48,840 nt of DNA, from positions 1-48,840 of the forward strand of contig JASGUC010000057.1 of the NCBI GenBank assembly GCA_030057915.1. The letters are read 5' to 3'. Origin of the DNA: Pseudomonadota bacterium. GTDB lineage: Bacteria; Desulfobacterota; Syntrophia; Syntrophales; UBA8958. Shown one piece after another: positions 17,838 to 26,784 of this stretch. Every line of letters begins with the position of its first letter. Within the stretch, counting starts at the first letter, position 1. Both the position numbers and the translations under genes were made by a program. Under the pieces are notes generated by a model. The model was given only the letters and a program-made list of their open reading frames with translations, was not told the DNA's origin and did not search any database.

Positions 17838-17971
17838 CGAGACCTTTGCAAAACCCCGTTATTTGTCCTCCCATGGTCCTTCCCGGGTAAGGGGGAAGCC
17901 AGCGCCTTCGACTATTCTCCGGGTGCCGGATCAACCCGACGGGGCAGGGGCGGCGGTTTTTCAAGGGTCTC
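17838..17971. repeat. GAGACC-family inverted-repeat element, copy B, inside the TRAP operon
   Basis: A 134-bp unit begins GAGACCTTTGCAAAAC and ends with the near-complement GTTTTTCAAGGGTCTC. GATCC stands immediately outside both ends (17833-17837 and 17972-17976), a possible 5-bp target duplication. It lies in the 345-bp gap between the DUF1850 gene and the TAXI binding-protein gene. The rest of that gap (17972-18156) shows no gene. Confidence 0.7.
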
Positions 17972-18156
17972 GATCCATGATTGACGAAGGCATTTCGTCC
18001 GTTGCCGCCTTTCCTTTCCGGCCCCTGGAAACGGGCTAAAAGCCGTACGCCCCGCAAAGGCGCTCGACGCACGGGATGAATGACTCACCCCGCGGAGGCC
18101 TGGCTCGACCACGAAGGTGCCCGGCGTGCGGGGATGACCTGGGGCGACGGCCCGGG

Positions 18157-19164
18157 CTACCGTTTCTTCCTCGGGGTCGGTTTTCCCTTGTCCGCCTTGA
18201 TGATGCCCGCCTCCCGATAATATCTTTCCGCCCCCGGATGGAGGGGCACGGATATGCCGGCCAGCGCGGTCTTGGCCAGGACATTCTTGCCCTGGGAGTG
18301 AGCCGCGGCCATCTTTGCGGCCCCGTGCTCCCAGAGGGCCTTGGTCAATTTATAGACCACGTCCTCGGGAACTTCAGCGCCCGCAACCCACTGGGCCATC
18401 GTGGTGATGGTGGCCACGTCCTTGCCCTGACCCTTGTAGGTTCCCTTGGGAATCGAGATCCGGGCATAAAAGGGATATTTCTTGGTGAGTTCCCCGATCT
18501 TGGCCTCGTCGATGGGCACGAGGACGATATTTGTCGAGATGGCCAGTTCGGTGATCGCCGCGGTGGGCCAACCCGCCGTCGTGAAGGTTACGTCGGCCTG
18601 TTTGTCCTGCAGACGCTGGGCCCCCCCGGAAAAGGAGAGCCAGTCCACGTTGGCGAAGTCCTTATAGGCATAGCCATAGGCGCCCAGTATGTTCAGCGCG
18701 TCCACCTCCGAGCCGCTGCCCCGGTCGCCCGGAACCAGGCGTTTGCCCTTGATGTCCTTGACGGACCGGATATTCGCATCCGCCCGGGCGACGATCTGGA
18801 TCGTCTCCGGGTAGAGGGAGGCGATGTGCCGGAGGTTCCGGGCCGGTTTGGCCTGGAACTGTTCCAGGCCGTTATAGGCGTTGTAGGCCACATTGCTCTG
18901 GACAAAGGCCGACTCCACCTGCCGGTCCCGAATGAGATTGCAATTGGCCACGGAGGCGTTTCCCGCCTGGGAGGTGACCACCACCTCCGGCACTTGCTGG
19001 GAGAGGGCCTGCGCTAGGATCCCGCCCAGGGGATAGTAGGTGCCGCCCGTGCCGCCGGTGGCGATGGCGAAGAATCTCTTTTGCTGGGCGGGAAGCGAGG
19101 ATACGCACAAAACCGACAGGACGACAACCGCCACCACCATAAACAGCCCTTTAGCTTTCGACAT
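18157..19164 (-). CDS. TAXI-family TRAP transporter solute-binding protein
   Basis: Periplasmic receptor of 335 residues for the fused TRAP permease. An N-terminal signal peptide (MSKAKGLFMVVAVVVLS, ending near LPAQQ) precedes the TAXI signature FFAIATGGTGGTYYPLGG at about 31-48. Other family words are TSQAGNASVANC, GKRLVPGDRGSGSEVDA and TTAGWPTAAITELA. The ATG follows a strong GAGGAGG ribosome site and a good promoter lies at 19243-19272. Being first in the operon fits the need for an excess of binding protein; repeat B between it and the next gene may act as an mRNA processing or stability point (inference). Confidence 0.95.
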   Translation of the reverse strand: MSKAKGLFMVVAVVVLSVLCVSSLPAQQKRFFAIATGGTGGTYYPLGGILAQALSQQVPEVVVTSQAGNASVANCNLIRDRQVESAFVQSNVAYNAYNGLEQFQAKPARNLRHIASLYPETIQIVARADANIRSVKDIKGKRLVPGDRGSGSEVDALNILGAYGYAYKDFANVDWLSFSGGAQRLQDKQADVTFTTAGWPTAAITELAISTNIVLVPIDEAKIGELTKKYPFYARISIPKGTYKGQGKDVATITTMAQWVAGAEVPEDVVYKLTKALWEHGAAKMAAAHSQGKNVLAKTALAGISVPLHPGAERYYREAGIIKADKGKPTPRKKR

Positions 19165-19242
19165 GTTCTACCTCCTCGAAAAAGTGATTTTGCCGGGATG
19201 AAACGGCCTTCCCCATGGCCGTCGCCGACCGCGCCGCCCGGG

Positions 19243-19272
19243 AGTATAGGGCAGGAAAATCCGGCATGTCAA
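19243..19272 (-). promoter_or_regulatory. sigma70-like promoter for the TAXI TRAP operon
   Basis: On the minus strand TTGACA (19272-19267), an 18-bp spacer and TATACT (19248-19243) lie 79 bp before the binding-protein start. The hexamers are the same as in the promoter at 494-523. The surrounding gap 19165-19331 holds nothing else I can support. Confidence 0.7.
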
Positions 19273-19331
19273 AGGAATTCTGCCGGCGGCCACGCCCGGC
19301 GGCGACCCGGCGGGACGATGGCCCCGCCTCC

Positions 19332-21086
19332 TCAGGGGATGATGGTTATGCGCCGTTCGGCGGGGTCGCCGAACGAGCCGAGTTTCCGCAGATGGTCCCG
19401 GAAGGCGTCCTGATCGACGATTCCCGTATCGGCGCGGAAGCCGGCCGCCTTTCCCAGCGTCGTCATGCCGTCTCCACCGCCGGCCATGAAGGCGTTGACC
19501 ACGACACGGTAAACCGCCTGGGGATCCGCGGGCCGGTAGGCCCCGGACGGATCCCGTATGAGAATGTCTTGCACCCTGCTCCCCTCCGGGGCGGCGGGAC
19601 GGATGGCGAGCCTCGCCCCGGCGACATAGGGCATGGGCGGCGGCGTCTGCCGCGGATAGCGCCGCGCCAGGAAGGCGAGGTATTCCTCCAGGGTCCTCCG
19701 CAGCTCCCGACCGGTCAAATCGACCAGGACGAGGGTGTTGCCGAAGGGAAGGGCCTCCATGACGTCGGCGACGGAAACGGTCCCGGCGTTGAAGTCCCGG
19801 CGCACGGCGCCGCTGTTGAGGAGGGAGAGGCGGGCCTCGGGGCAGGACGCCAGCATGGAATCGGCCGCCAAGGGGCCGGGGCCGCGGTTCGGTCCGCGGA
19901 CGATCGGCTGCGTCGCCACGGCGACGGGCGCTTCCCGGTAGCCGGCGACCTGTCGGGCGTAGGGGGCCAACCGATCCCGCGTCTGCCGATCCTCCGGGGT
20001 GATCCGCGCCGCTCCGCCGGCGCTCAGGGTTCGGACGATCCGCCGGTAGGCGTCGCTTTCCGGCGGGACCGGCGCGCCGTTTTGTTTGAAAGACCCACCG
20101 CAGGGGATCGTGATCGCGCCCCGATAGCCCGCCACCTCCCCGGCGGCGGTGAAGTCAACCCGGATCGACCCGACGGCGTGTCCCCACTGCCAGGCCTGGA
20201 GGACCAGGACGGTTTTGCCGTCCGGGGCGGTCGCCACCGTGGGATATGGGCCCTCCGGCGTCAGCCCGCCGATGCCCCGGATCGGGCCCGCGTCGCTGAG
20301 CAGGGAGTGGCTGTGGCCGCCGACGATAATGTCGATTCCCGACACCTTCGCCGCCAGGTCCAGATCGCGGCGGTACCCCAGATGGGACAAAACGACGATC
20401 CTGTTTATCCCCCGGGTGGTGAGGGTCTCCACCTGACGGCGTGCGGCGGCCACTGGGTCATGAAAAACCGCCCGGCCCACATCCCTGGCGAGCAGCGGCG
20501 TGTCTTCCGTGGTCAGGCCGATTATGCCCACCTTTTCCCCGTCGATTTCCTTGATCAGAAAGGGGCGCGTCAGGGGGGCGATGGCCGGTTCGCCGGAAAA
20601 GTCGATGTTGGCGGCCAGCCAGGGGAAGCGGCTCCGGTTGATCCACCCCGGAATGGGCGCCGGACCGAGATCGAACTCATGGTTGCCGAAGGTCATGGCG
20701 TCAACGCCCAGGAGGTTGAGGAAATCGAATTCCACCGCCCCCCCGAAGCGGGGGAAATAGGCCGTGCCCTGCACCGCATCCCCTCCGTGGAGCAACAGCA
20801 GCTCCTTGGCTTCGGCCCGGAACTCGTCCAGAATCGTTTTGATCCGGGCGAAACCTCCCAGTTCCACCGTCGTCCGTATCCCGTCGATCTCGAGATCGAC
20901 GGGAAGGGGTTCCAGATGGGAATGGGTATCGTTGATATGGACCAGGGCAAGCGGGGCCGATGCGGCCGGGACGCGGCTCGGGGTCCCCGCCAAGAGCAGG
21001 GACAGGACCAGCAGGGCCAGCAGGGCGGGAAGGCGCGGCCGGAGGTTCGCACGGGCGGCCCGGGGGTCGAAAAGGGCTCTCTTCAT
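19332..21086 (-). CDS. exported 5'-nucleotidase/UshA-family metallophosphoesterase
   Basis: A 584-residue predicted periplasmic or lipoprotein-like phosphohydrolase that releases phosphate from nucleotides or related esters. After a positively charged N-terminus and a hydrophobic export segment (LPALLALLVLSLLLAG), the metallophosphatase domain shows the metal ligands HINDTHSHLEP, LLLLHGGDAVQGT, FGNHEFDLGP, VVLSHLGY and IIVGGHSHSLL. The C-terminal part has the 5'-nucleotidase substrate domain, including NSGAVRRDFNAGTVSVADV and LPFGNTLVLVDLTG. ATG 21086 (MKRALFDP) is preferred; an in-frame ATG at 21137 overlaps the downstream end of the prenyl synthase gene. Exact substrate is not determined. 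Confidence 0.9.
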   Translation of the reverse strand: MKRALFDPRAARANLRPRLPALLALLVLSLLLAGTPSRVPAASAPLALVHINDTHSHLEPLPVDLEIDGIRTTVELGGFARIKTILDEFRAEAKELLLLHGGDAVQGTAYFPRFGGAVEFDFLNLLGVDAMTFGNHEFDLGPAPIPGWINRSRFPWLAANIDFSGEPAIAPLTRPFLIKEIDGEKVGIIGLTTEDTPLLARDVGRAVFHDPVAAARRQVETLTTRGINRIVVLSHLGYRRDLDLAAKVSGIDIIVGGHSHSLLSDAGPIRGIGGLTPEGPYPTVATAPDGKTVLVLQAWQWGHAVGSIRVDFTAAGEVAGYRGAITIPCGGSFKQNGAPVPPESDAYRRIVRTLSAGGAARITPEDRQTRDRLAPYARQVAGYREAPVAVATQPIVRGPNRGPGPLAADSMLASCPEARLSLLNSGAVRRDFNAGTVSVADVMEALPFGNTLVLVDLTGRELRRTLEEYLAFLARRYPRQTPPPMPYVAGARLAIRPAAPEGSRVQDILIRDPSGAYRPADPQAVYRVVVNAFMAGGGDGMTTLGKAAGFRADTGIVDQDAFRDHLRKLGSFGDPAERRITIIP

Positions 21087-21141
21087 CCGTCCATGGGCTT
21101 GAAGGCGCGGGCCGCCACGATGGGAAATCGGGGGCAAGGCC

Positions 21142-22119
21142 TCAGAATTTACGCGTGGCTACGTAGTCGGCCAGGAGCATGAGATCGCGCCGGGGCAGGG
21201 AATCGGGAAAGAAGGCGAGCTGCTTTTTACCCGCCGCGATGTAAGTCCGGGCCATATTCAGGGCGTAGGGAATCCCGTCGCCCCTCCGTACGATGGCGAA
21301 AACCGCCTTGAGGGAGGCCTCGTCCCGGTCCGCATCCCGGATGATCCCCACGATGGTCTGCCGCTCCGCCGCCGGGCAGGTCTGGAGGGTGCGAATCAGG
21401 GGCAGGGTCATCTTCCCCTCCGAGAGGTCCTTGCCGATGGCCTTTCCGAATTCGTCGGCGCTGGCGGTGTAATCCAGGGCGTCATCGACGATCTGGAAGG
21501 CGAACCCCAGATCCAGGCCGAAGCGGCCCAGGGCGGCGATATGTCCCTCCGGCGCGCCGGCCAGCAACCCCCCGACGGCGCAAGCGGCGGAGATGAGATG
21601 GGAGGTCTTCTTTTCGATGATCCTCAGGTGATCCGCCTCGGTAATCTCCGGATCCCCCTTTTTCATCAACTGAAAAACCTCCCCGCCGGCCATGTGGTTC
21701 GTGGCCCGGGCCAGGAGCTTGACGATCTCCATGTCTCCATGTTCCGTCATAAGCCGGAAGGCCTCCGAATAGAGAAAATCGCCGACGAGAACGCTGGCGG
21801 CGTTGCCCCAGACATGATTCGCCGCCGCCCTTCCCCGGCGCATGTCGGCGTTGTCGATGACGTCGTCGTGGAGAAGCGTGGAGGTGTGGATAAATTCGAT
21901 GACCGCGGCGAGGGGATAGCGTCTTTCCCCCTCATAACCACAAAGGGCGGCGGAGGCCAGGAGGAGCAGCGGCCGAAAACGCTTGCCGCCGCTGCCGATG
22001 AGATGGCCGCTTACCTGGGGGATCAGGTCGATGTCGGAATGCAGGGCGGCGGACATATAATCCTCCACCCGCTGGAGATCGTCCCGATGCCTTTTGAATA
22101 CATCTCGAATATCGTTCAT
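21142..22119 (-). CDS. ispB: long-chain polyprenyl diphosphate synthase
   Basis: A 325-residue trans-prenyltransferase that extends farnesyl diphosphate with isopentenyl units to make the side chain of quinones. Both aspartate-rich motifs are present: DDVIDNADMRRG (Asp85, 86, 89) and QIVDDALDY (Asp212, 213, 216), plus GGKRFRP near 44. The residue five places before the first motif is a small Ser80, which in this family allows long chains. ATG 22119 starts the normal family N-terminus (MNDIRDVFKRH); a longer frame overlaps rimO. It is the fourth gene of a minus-strand group plsC-ftsK-rimO-ispB. Chain length and so the ispB name are inference. Confidence 0.88.
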   Translation of the reverse strand: MNDIRDVFKRHRDDLQRVEDYMSAALHSDIDLIPQVSGHLIGSGGKRFRPLLLLASAALCGYEGERRYPLAAVIEFIHTSTLLHDDVIDNADMRRGRAAANHVWGNAASVLVGDFLYSEAFRLMTEHGDMEIVKLLARATNHMAGGEVFQLMKKGDPEITEADHLRIIEKKTSHLISAACAVGGLLAGAPEGHIAALGRFGLDLGFAFQIVDDALDYTASADEFGKAIGKDLSEGKMTLPLIRTLQTCPAAERQTIVGIIRDADRDEASLKAVFAIVRRGDGIPYALNMARTYIAAGKKQLAFFPDSLPRRDLMLLADYVATRKF

Positions 22120-22171
22120 CCGCAAACCAAGGGGGTTGGGCTCCTGCCCGTGTCCCTGCCTTATATTTCCT

Positions 22172-23536
22172 TCAGGAGGGATTGTCAACGACTTCGCCAA
22201 AAAGGTCGTAAACGGCGGCGGCGGTTATGCGGACGGAGACGATGCGGCCGGGTCGCAGCCCCTTCCCCCGGACGAAGGTCACGCCGTCGATCTCCGGGGC
22301 CTGGCGGCGGGTCCGGCCTACGAAGGGATAATCGGTCCGCCCGCTCTTCCCCTCGATGAGCGTCGCTTCCACGGCATGGCGTCGTCGGCTCAGGAGTTCG
22401 GCGGATATCTCCGCCTGGGCCGCCATGATCAGCTCCCGTCGTCGTTCCTTCTCCGCCGCCGGGATCCGGGCCGGCAGGGCCGCCGCCGCCGTGCCTTCTT
22501 CCCGGTGGAAGGGGAAGACCCCCAGGTGGTCGAAGCGCGCCGTCTGGACGAAATCCAACAGCATCTCGAATTTCTTCTTTGTTTCCCCCGGGAATCCCAC
22601 GATGAGGGAGGTGCGCAGGGCGATGTCGGGGGCCTCCCCACGGAGGGTCTCCAGGAGGGCCCGGATCCGCTGGCCGTCGCCCTTTCGGTTCATGGCCGCG
22701 AGAATCTCGTCGTCGATATGCTGGATCGGCATGTCCAGATAGGGACAGATCTTCGCGTCTCCGCTCAGGGTTCGGATCAGCTCCGGGGTGATTTTTGCCG
22801 GATGGGAATAGAGGAGGCGGATCCAGGCCAGTTCTTCCAGGCCGGCCAGTTCCCTCAGGAGCTGGGCCAGGGAGGGGCGGCCGGGCAGGTCCCGTCCGTA
22901 AGCCGTCGTGTCCTGGGCGATGAGGATCAGTTCCCTCACCCCCCGACGGGCCAGCTTGCGGGCCTCCGCGACGATATCCTCGGGGGCGCGGCTCCGGGCC
23001 GGACCGCGCAGGGAGGGGATGATGCAATAGGAACAGCGGTTTCCGCAGCCCTCGGCGATCTTCAGATAGGCCGTGTGGGGCGGCGTCATCAGGCGCCGGG
23101 GATGGGCGGCATCCATCAGGAAGTCCGGGGGGCCCACTCTGACCCGGGGGCCGTCGTATTGCGGCGCGTCCATGGCGGCCACGCGCTCGGCGATGTGGGG
23201 AACCTCCGCGACGCCGAGGAACAGGTCCACCTCCGGAATGGCCCGGGCCAGTTCGATGCTGTGGCGCTGGGGCAGGCAGCCGGCGACGATCAAGCACCGG
23301 CAGGATGCGGTCTTCTTGTACGTCGCGGCGGCGAGGATGGCCTCGATGGCCTCTTCCTTGGCGGGCAGGATGAAGGCGCAGGTATTGACGATGATGGTCC
23401 GGGCGTCCCGGGGATCGGCGGTGGGCCGGTAGCCCCGGCGCATCAGGAGGCCCGCCATGACCTCCGAATCGACGAGGTTCTTCGGGCAGCCGAGGCTGAC
23501 GACGTGGAATGTCTTCCCTTCCCCGTCTCGTGTCAT
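22172..23536 (-). CDS. rimO: ribosomal protein S12 methylthiotransferase RimO
   Basis: Radical SAM enzyme of 454 residues that adds a methylthio group to an aspartate of ribosomal protein S12. The order is standard: N-terminal UPF0004 domain (FHVVSLGCPKNLVDSE, IVNTCAFI), radical SAM core with the iron-sulfur CxxxCxxC in GCGNRCSYCIIPSLRG, and a C-terminal TRAM domain. LGCPKNLVDSE is the hallmark distinguishing RimO from MiaB. ATG 23536 (MTRDGEGK) is preferred over the in-frame ATG at 23581. It follows ftsK by 67 bp and precedes the prenyl synthase by 52 bp. Confidence 0.95.
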   Translation of the reverse strand: MTRDGEGKTFHVVSLGCPKNLVDSEVMAGLLMRRGYRPTADPRDARTIIVNTCAFILPAKEEAIEAILAAATYKKTASCRCLIVAGCLPQRHSIELARAIPEVDLFLGVAEVPHIAERVAAMDAPQYDGPRVRVGPPDFLMDAAHPRRLMTPPHTAYLKIAEGCGNRCSYCIIPSLRGPARSRAPEDIVAEARKLARRGVRELILIAQDTTAYGRDLPGRPSLAQLLRELAGLEELAWIRLLYSHPAKITPELIRTLSGDAKICPYLDMPIQHIDDEILAAMNRKGDGQRIRALLETLRGEAPDIALRTSLIVGFPGETKKKFEMLLDFVQTARFDHLGVFPFHREEGTAAAALPARIPAAEKERRRELIMAAQAEISAELLSRRRHAVEATLIEGKSGRTDYPFVGRTRRQAPEIDGVTFVRGKGLRPGRIVSVRITAAAVYDLFGEVVDNPS

Positions 23537-23603
23537 TGGCCGCCGTCCGTCCCTTCCCTCACGGACATCCGTCCGGGGCATGTCGGGGTGTTCAGGAAAT
23601 CCG

Positions 23604-25763
23604 TCATCGGGAGGGCAGCTTCTTGGCCAGCACCTTGCGGGGCTTCACGCCGTCCGAGGGCCCCACGACCCCCTCCGCCTCCATACGCTCGATTATCCGG
23701 GCGGCCCGGTTATAGCCCACCTTCAGATAGCGCTGCACCAGAGAGATGGAGGCCTGGCCTAAATCGGCGACGAGTTCCACCGCCTCGTCGTATTTTTCGT
23801 CGAAGGCCTCGCCTTCCCGCTCGGGACTCTCCAGGGATGACTCATACTCCTTGAGGGAGGCGTCGTAGTCCGGCGGCCCCTGCTCCTTGAGAAAGTCCAC
23901 TATCCCGCCGATTTCCCGGTCCGTGACGAAGGCGCCGTGAATTCTGGTCACCTTGGAGGTTCCCGGGGGGATGAAGAGCATGTCGCCAGCGCCCAGCAGG
24001 GCCTCCGCTCCCAACTGGTCCAGGATGGTCCGCGAGTCCACCTTGGAGGAGACCTGAAAGGAGATGCGGGTGGGAAAGTTGGCCTTGATGACCCCGGTGA
24101 TGACGTCCACGGAGGGACGCTGGGTGGCGATGATGAGGTGAATCCCCGCCGCCCGGGCCATCTGGGCGAGTCGGGCCAGGGATTCCTCCACGTTCCGCGG
24201 GGCCACGAGCATGAGGTCGGCCAGCTCGTCGATGACGATGACGATGTAGGGCAGGCGGGACAGCTTTTCCCTTGCCGCCTGCTTGTTGTAGGCCTCGATG
24301 CTCTTGCCGCCCATGTCGCCTATGAAGGCGTAGCGCCGCTCCATCTCCTCCACCGCCCATTTGAGGACCTGGGCCGCCTTTTTGGGATCCACCACCACGG
24401 GGTGGAGGAGATGGGGGATCCCCTCGTAGGCGGAAAGCTCGATCCGCTTGGGGTCGATCATGAGGAACTTGACATCCTCGGGGGCGGAGCGAAAGAGGAT
24501 GCTGCAGATCATGGCGTTAAGGGAGACGCTCTTGCCCGATCCCGTGGTGCCGGCGATGAGGAGATGGGGCATGCGGGTCAGATCCTGGACCGCGGGGGCG
24601 CCCATGATGTCCACCCCCAGGGCGATGGGAAGCTTGCCCCGGGATTCGTTGAAGACCTGGGAATCCAGCACGTCCCGGAGGCGCACGGCCTCCCTTTCCA
24701 GATTGGGGATCTCGATGCCGATCGCCGCCTTGCCCGGCAGGGGGGCGACGATGCGGATGCTGGCCGCCTTCAGGGCCAGGGCGAGGTCGTCCGTCAGATT
24801 GGTGATCCGGTTGATCTTGACCCCCGGCGCCGGTTCCAGCTCGTAGAGCGTTATTATCGGGCCGGGATGGATCTCCGTCACCTTGCCCTCCACGCCGAAA
24901 TCGCCAAGCTTCTTCTCCAGTATCCGGGCGTTGGCGATGAGACTGTCCTTCTTCAGGCGCGTGTCCCGGCGCTCCCGTTCCTCCAGGAGGTCCAGCAGGG
25001 GCAGATTGAAGGCCCCCGGCAGGGGGAAGATGTCAAGGTGGGCCTGCCTTGCCCGGTCGGTCCTTGCCCTGCCGCCCGAGGCCGCCGGCGGCGGCGCCTC
25101 GATCCGGGGCGGCGGGACAGCGGGCGGCGGCGCGGTTTTTCCCTCCGCCGGGGAGGCGGCCTCGGCCTGGGTTCGGGAATGGCGGAGGCGGTCCCGCAGC
25201 CAATCCCCGCCCGTTTGGCAGCGGCGGACAATCGCCCGACCCAGGGCCGCAAGGGACAGGCGGGTTAGGAAGATGGCCGCCAGGACCATCATGAGCATCA
25301 GGATGATCATGGCGCCGGCGAGATTGAAATAGCGGGTCAGGTAGGAGCGTACGGCGTCGCCCACCAGGCCGCCGGCCCGGAGGGGTTGATCGTACAGGGG
25401 AACCTCCCGCATAATCAGCGCGGCCAATCCGGAGCAGGAGAGGAGGAAGAGCAAAACGCCGACGGCGTGGGGGAGGGTGATGCGGAAATCGCCGTGGAGA
25501 AAGAATTTCCCCGCGCATACGAACAATGCCACGGGAAAGAAGAGGGCGCTGAGACCGAAGATTCGGATCAGGGCGTCCGATGTATGGGCGCCGAAGGCGC
25601 CGATGAGATTGTGGACCTCCACCGCGCCGGGATAAAAACGGGTGAAGGAAGGGTCCTCCGGATGGTAGGAGACGAGGCACAAGGTCAGAAACAGTCCGGC
25701 GGCGAAACAGACGCTGCCGATTATTTCGGCGTTTCTCCCGCCGGAAAGCGGTTTTCCCGTCAT
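23604..25763 (-). CDS. ftsK: DNA translocase FtsK/SpoIIIE
   Basis: A 719-residue division-site DNA pump that moves chromosome ends to the correct daughter cell and activates XerCD. The N-terminus has four membrane helices (about 1-170), followed by a short proline/alanine-rich linker, much shorter than in E. coli. The motor shows Walker A AGTTGSGKSVSLNAM and Walker B YIVIVIDELADLM. The C-terminal gamma winged-helix domain, which reads the polar KOPS sequences, includes ASISLVQRYLKVGYNRAARI. ATG 25763 overlaps the plsC stop in an ATGA junction and has an AAGGAA site, so translation is coupled. Confidence 0.96.
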   Translation of the reverse strand: MTGKPLSGGRNAEIIGSVCFAAGLFLTLCLVSYHPEDPSFTRFYPGAVEVHNLIGAFGAHTSDALIRIFGLSALFFPVALFVCAGKFFLHGDFRITLPHAVGVLLFLLSCSGLAALIMREVPLYDQPLRAGGLVGDAVRSYLTRYFNLAGAMIILMLMMVLAAIFLTRLSLAALGRAIVRRCQTGGDWLRDRLRHSRTQAEAASPAEGKTAPPPAVPPPRIEAPPPAASGGRARTDRARQAHLDIFPLPGAFNLPLLDLLEERERRDTRLKKDSLIANARILEKKLGDFGVEGKVTEIHPGPIITLYELEPAPGVKINRITNLTDDLALALKAASIRIVAPLPGKAAIGIEIPNLEREAVRLRDVLDSQVFNESRGKLPIALGVDIMGAPAVQDLTRMPHLLIAGTTGSGKSVSLNAMICSILFRSAPEDVKFLMIDPKRIELSAYEGIPHLLHPVVVDPKKAAQVLKWAVEEMERRYAFIGDMGGKSIEAYNKQAAREKLSRLPYIVIVIDELADLMLVAPRNVEESLARLAQMARAAGIHLIIATQRPSVDVITGVIKANFPTRISFQVSSKVDSRTILDQLGAEALLGAGDMLFIPPGTSKVTRIHGAFVTDREIGGIVDFLKEQGPPDYDASLKEYESSLESPEREGEAFDEKYDEAVELVADLGQASISLVQRYLKVGYNRAARIIERMEAEGVVGPSDGVKPRKVLAKKLPSR

Positions 25764-26482
25764 GATTCCTTCCGTTCCCGCCACAGGTCGAAGTTACTCA
25801 CGATGACGCCGCGGACGCGCTCCATAAGCTCCGTCCGGGCCTCCTCCGCGTATCCGCTCACTTCGATGGGCTTGTCGATAACCATGGTGATCCGTCCGGG
25901 ATTGACCTTGAGGGACCGCTTGGGCATAATTTTATCGGCGCCGATAATGGAGATGGGGACGATGGGCGTCTCGGCCTCCATGGCCAGATGAAACATCCCC
26001 TTCTTGAATGGCTTGATGCTGCCGTCTCCGCTCCGGGTGCCTTCGGGGAAACTCATCACCGATTTCCCCTCGCGGATCTTCCGGGCCGCCTCGGCGAGGT
26101 TTTGCAGGGCCCGCTCATGATGCTGACGGTCGATTTCTATATAGCCGGCGTTTCTCATGGCCCGGCCGAAGATGGGGATCCGAAAGAGTTCCTTCTTGGC
26201 GATCCAGCGGAACTGGCCGGGCAGAAAGGCCAGGATTATCAGGATATCGAAGTCGCTCTGATGGTTGGACATGAAGATCTGAGGCGTCTCGCCGTTCACG
26301 TGTTCCGTTCCGATCACCCGTACGCGTACATTGGAGATGGCCAGGAGGACCCTGGCCCAGGTCCGCGCCATCTTGTGGAGGGAGTTTTCCGCCACCCCCA
26401 GGAGGGAGAAAATGACGACGCAGGTGGAGAAAAACGCCGTGATTATAACGCTTATCGCTACGAGCAGGATGGAACGAAACAT
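25760..26482 (-). CDS. plsC: 1-acyl-sn-glycerol-3-phosphate acyltransferase
   Basis: A 240-residue membrane-associated acyltransferase that converts lysophosphatidate to phosphatidate in phospholipid synthesis. An N-terminal hydrophobic segment (SILLVAISVIITAFF) precedes the catalytic HX4D motif SNHQSDFD, the glycerol-phosphate motif FPEGTRSGDG, and VPISIIGADK. Length and motif order match PlsC. It is the first gene of the minus-strand run plsC-ftsK-rimO-ispB, with a promoter at 26530-26558, and overlaps ftsK by 4 bp. A closely related lyso-ornithine or lysophospholipid acyltransferase cannot be fully excluded. Confidence 0.92.
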   Translation of the reverse strand: MFRSILLVAISVIITAFFSTCVVIFSLLGVAENSLHKMARTWARVLLAISNVRVRVIGTEHVNGETPQIFMSNHQSDFDILIILAFLPGQFRWIAKKELFRIPIFGRAMRNAGYIEIDRQHHERALQNLAEAARKIREGKSVMSFPEGTRSGDGSIKPFKKGMFHLAMEAETPIVPISIIGADKIMPKRSLKVNPGRITMVIDKPIEVSGYAEEARTELMERVRGVIVSNFDLWRERKES

Positions 26483-26529
26483 AATCCCCTTGCTTCCCCC
26501 GATGGACTATGGCACTGCGAAACGTATTG

Positions 26530-26558
26530 TATTTAAAGGATATATGTCCTGAAGTCAA
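26530..26558 (-). promoter_or_regulatory. sigma70-like promoter for plsC-ftsK-rimO
   Basis: On the minus strand TTGACT (26558-26553), a 17-bp spacer and TAAATA (26535-26530) lie 48 bp before the plsC start. A TACAAT just downstream is an alternative -10 but would be spaced 21 bp. Confidence 0.5.
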
Positions 26559-26666
26559 CGTATTTGTCAGTCTGAATTCGTTCTTCCTCCGGGCGCTCGA
26601 TTGCGCACCCCCGCAAACATTGGAAAACCCGCGATTTTTCGGCTTGTTGCAAGTAGGGCCAAATAG

Positions 26667-26698
26667 GCCCCGCCCATCTGTCCGGGGAGGGGCGGGGC
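26667..26698. other. GC-rich hairpin between divergent genes
   Basis: GCCCCGCCC (26667-26675) and GGGCGGGGC (26690-26698) form a 9-bp stem with a 14-nt loop, between the divergent plsC and rfaE1 genes. The plus-strand side is followed by ATTTTA. It does not end a known gene, so a terminator role is unclear. The rest of the 300-bp gap holds the two promoters and no gene. Confidence 0.4.
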
Positions 26699-26708
26699 AT
26701 TTTAGGCA

Positions 26709-26736
26709 TTGACAAACAACCTTTTCTTAAAATAGA
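26709..26736 (+). promoter_or_regulatory. possible promoter for the rfaE1 operon
   Basis: TTGACA (26709-26714), a 16-bp AT-rich spacer and a weak -10 AATAGA (26731-26736) lie 48 bp before the rfaE1 start. The -35 is perfect, the -10 poor. Confidence 0.4.
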
Positions 26737-26784
26737 CATGCCCTTTGCTTAAACTGGAAAATACCGTCCGGGAGCGCCTCGTTT

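Noticed and set aside
19215-21182. 655-codon plus-strand frame opposite the 5'-nucleotidase
   Set aside because: Antisense shadow; the minus-strand frame carries complete metallophosphoesterase motifs.
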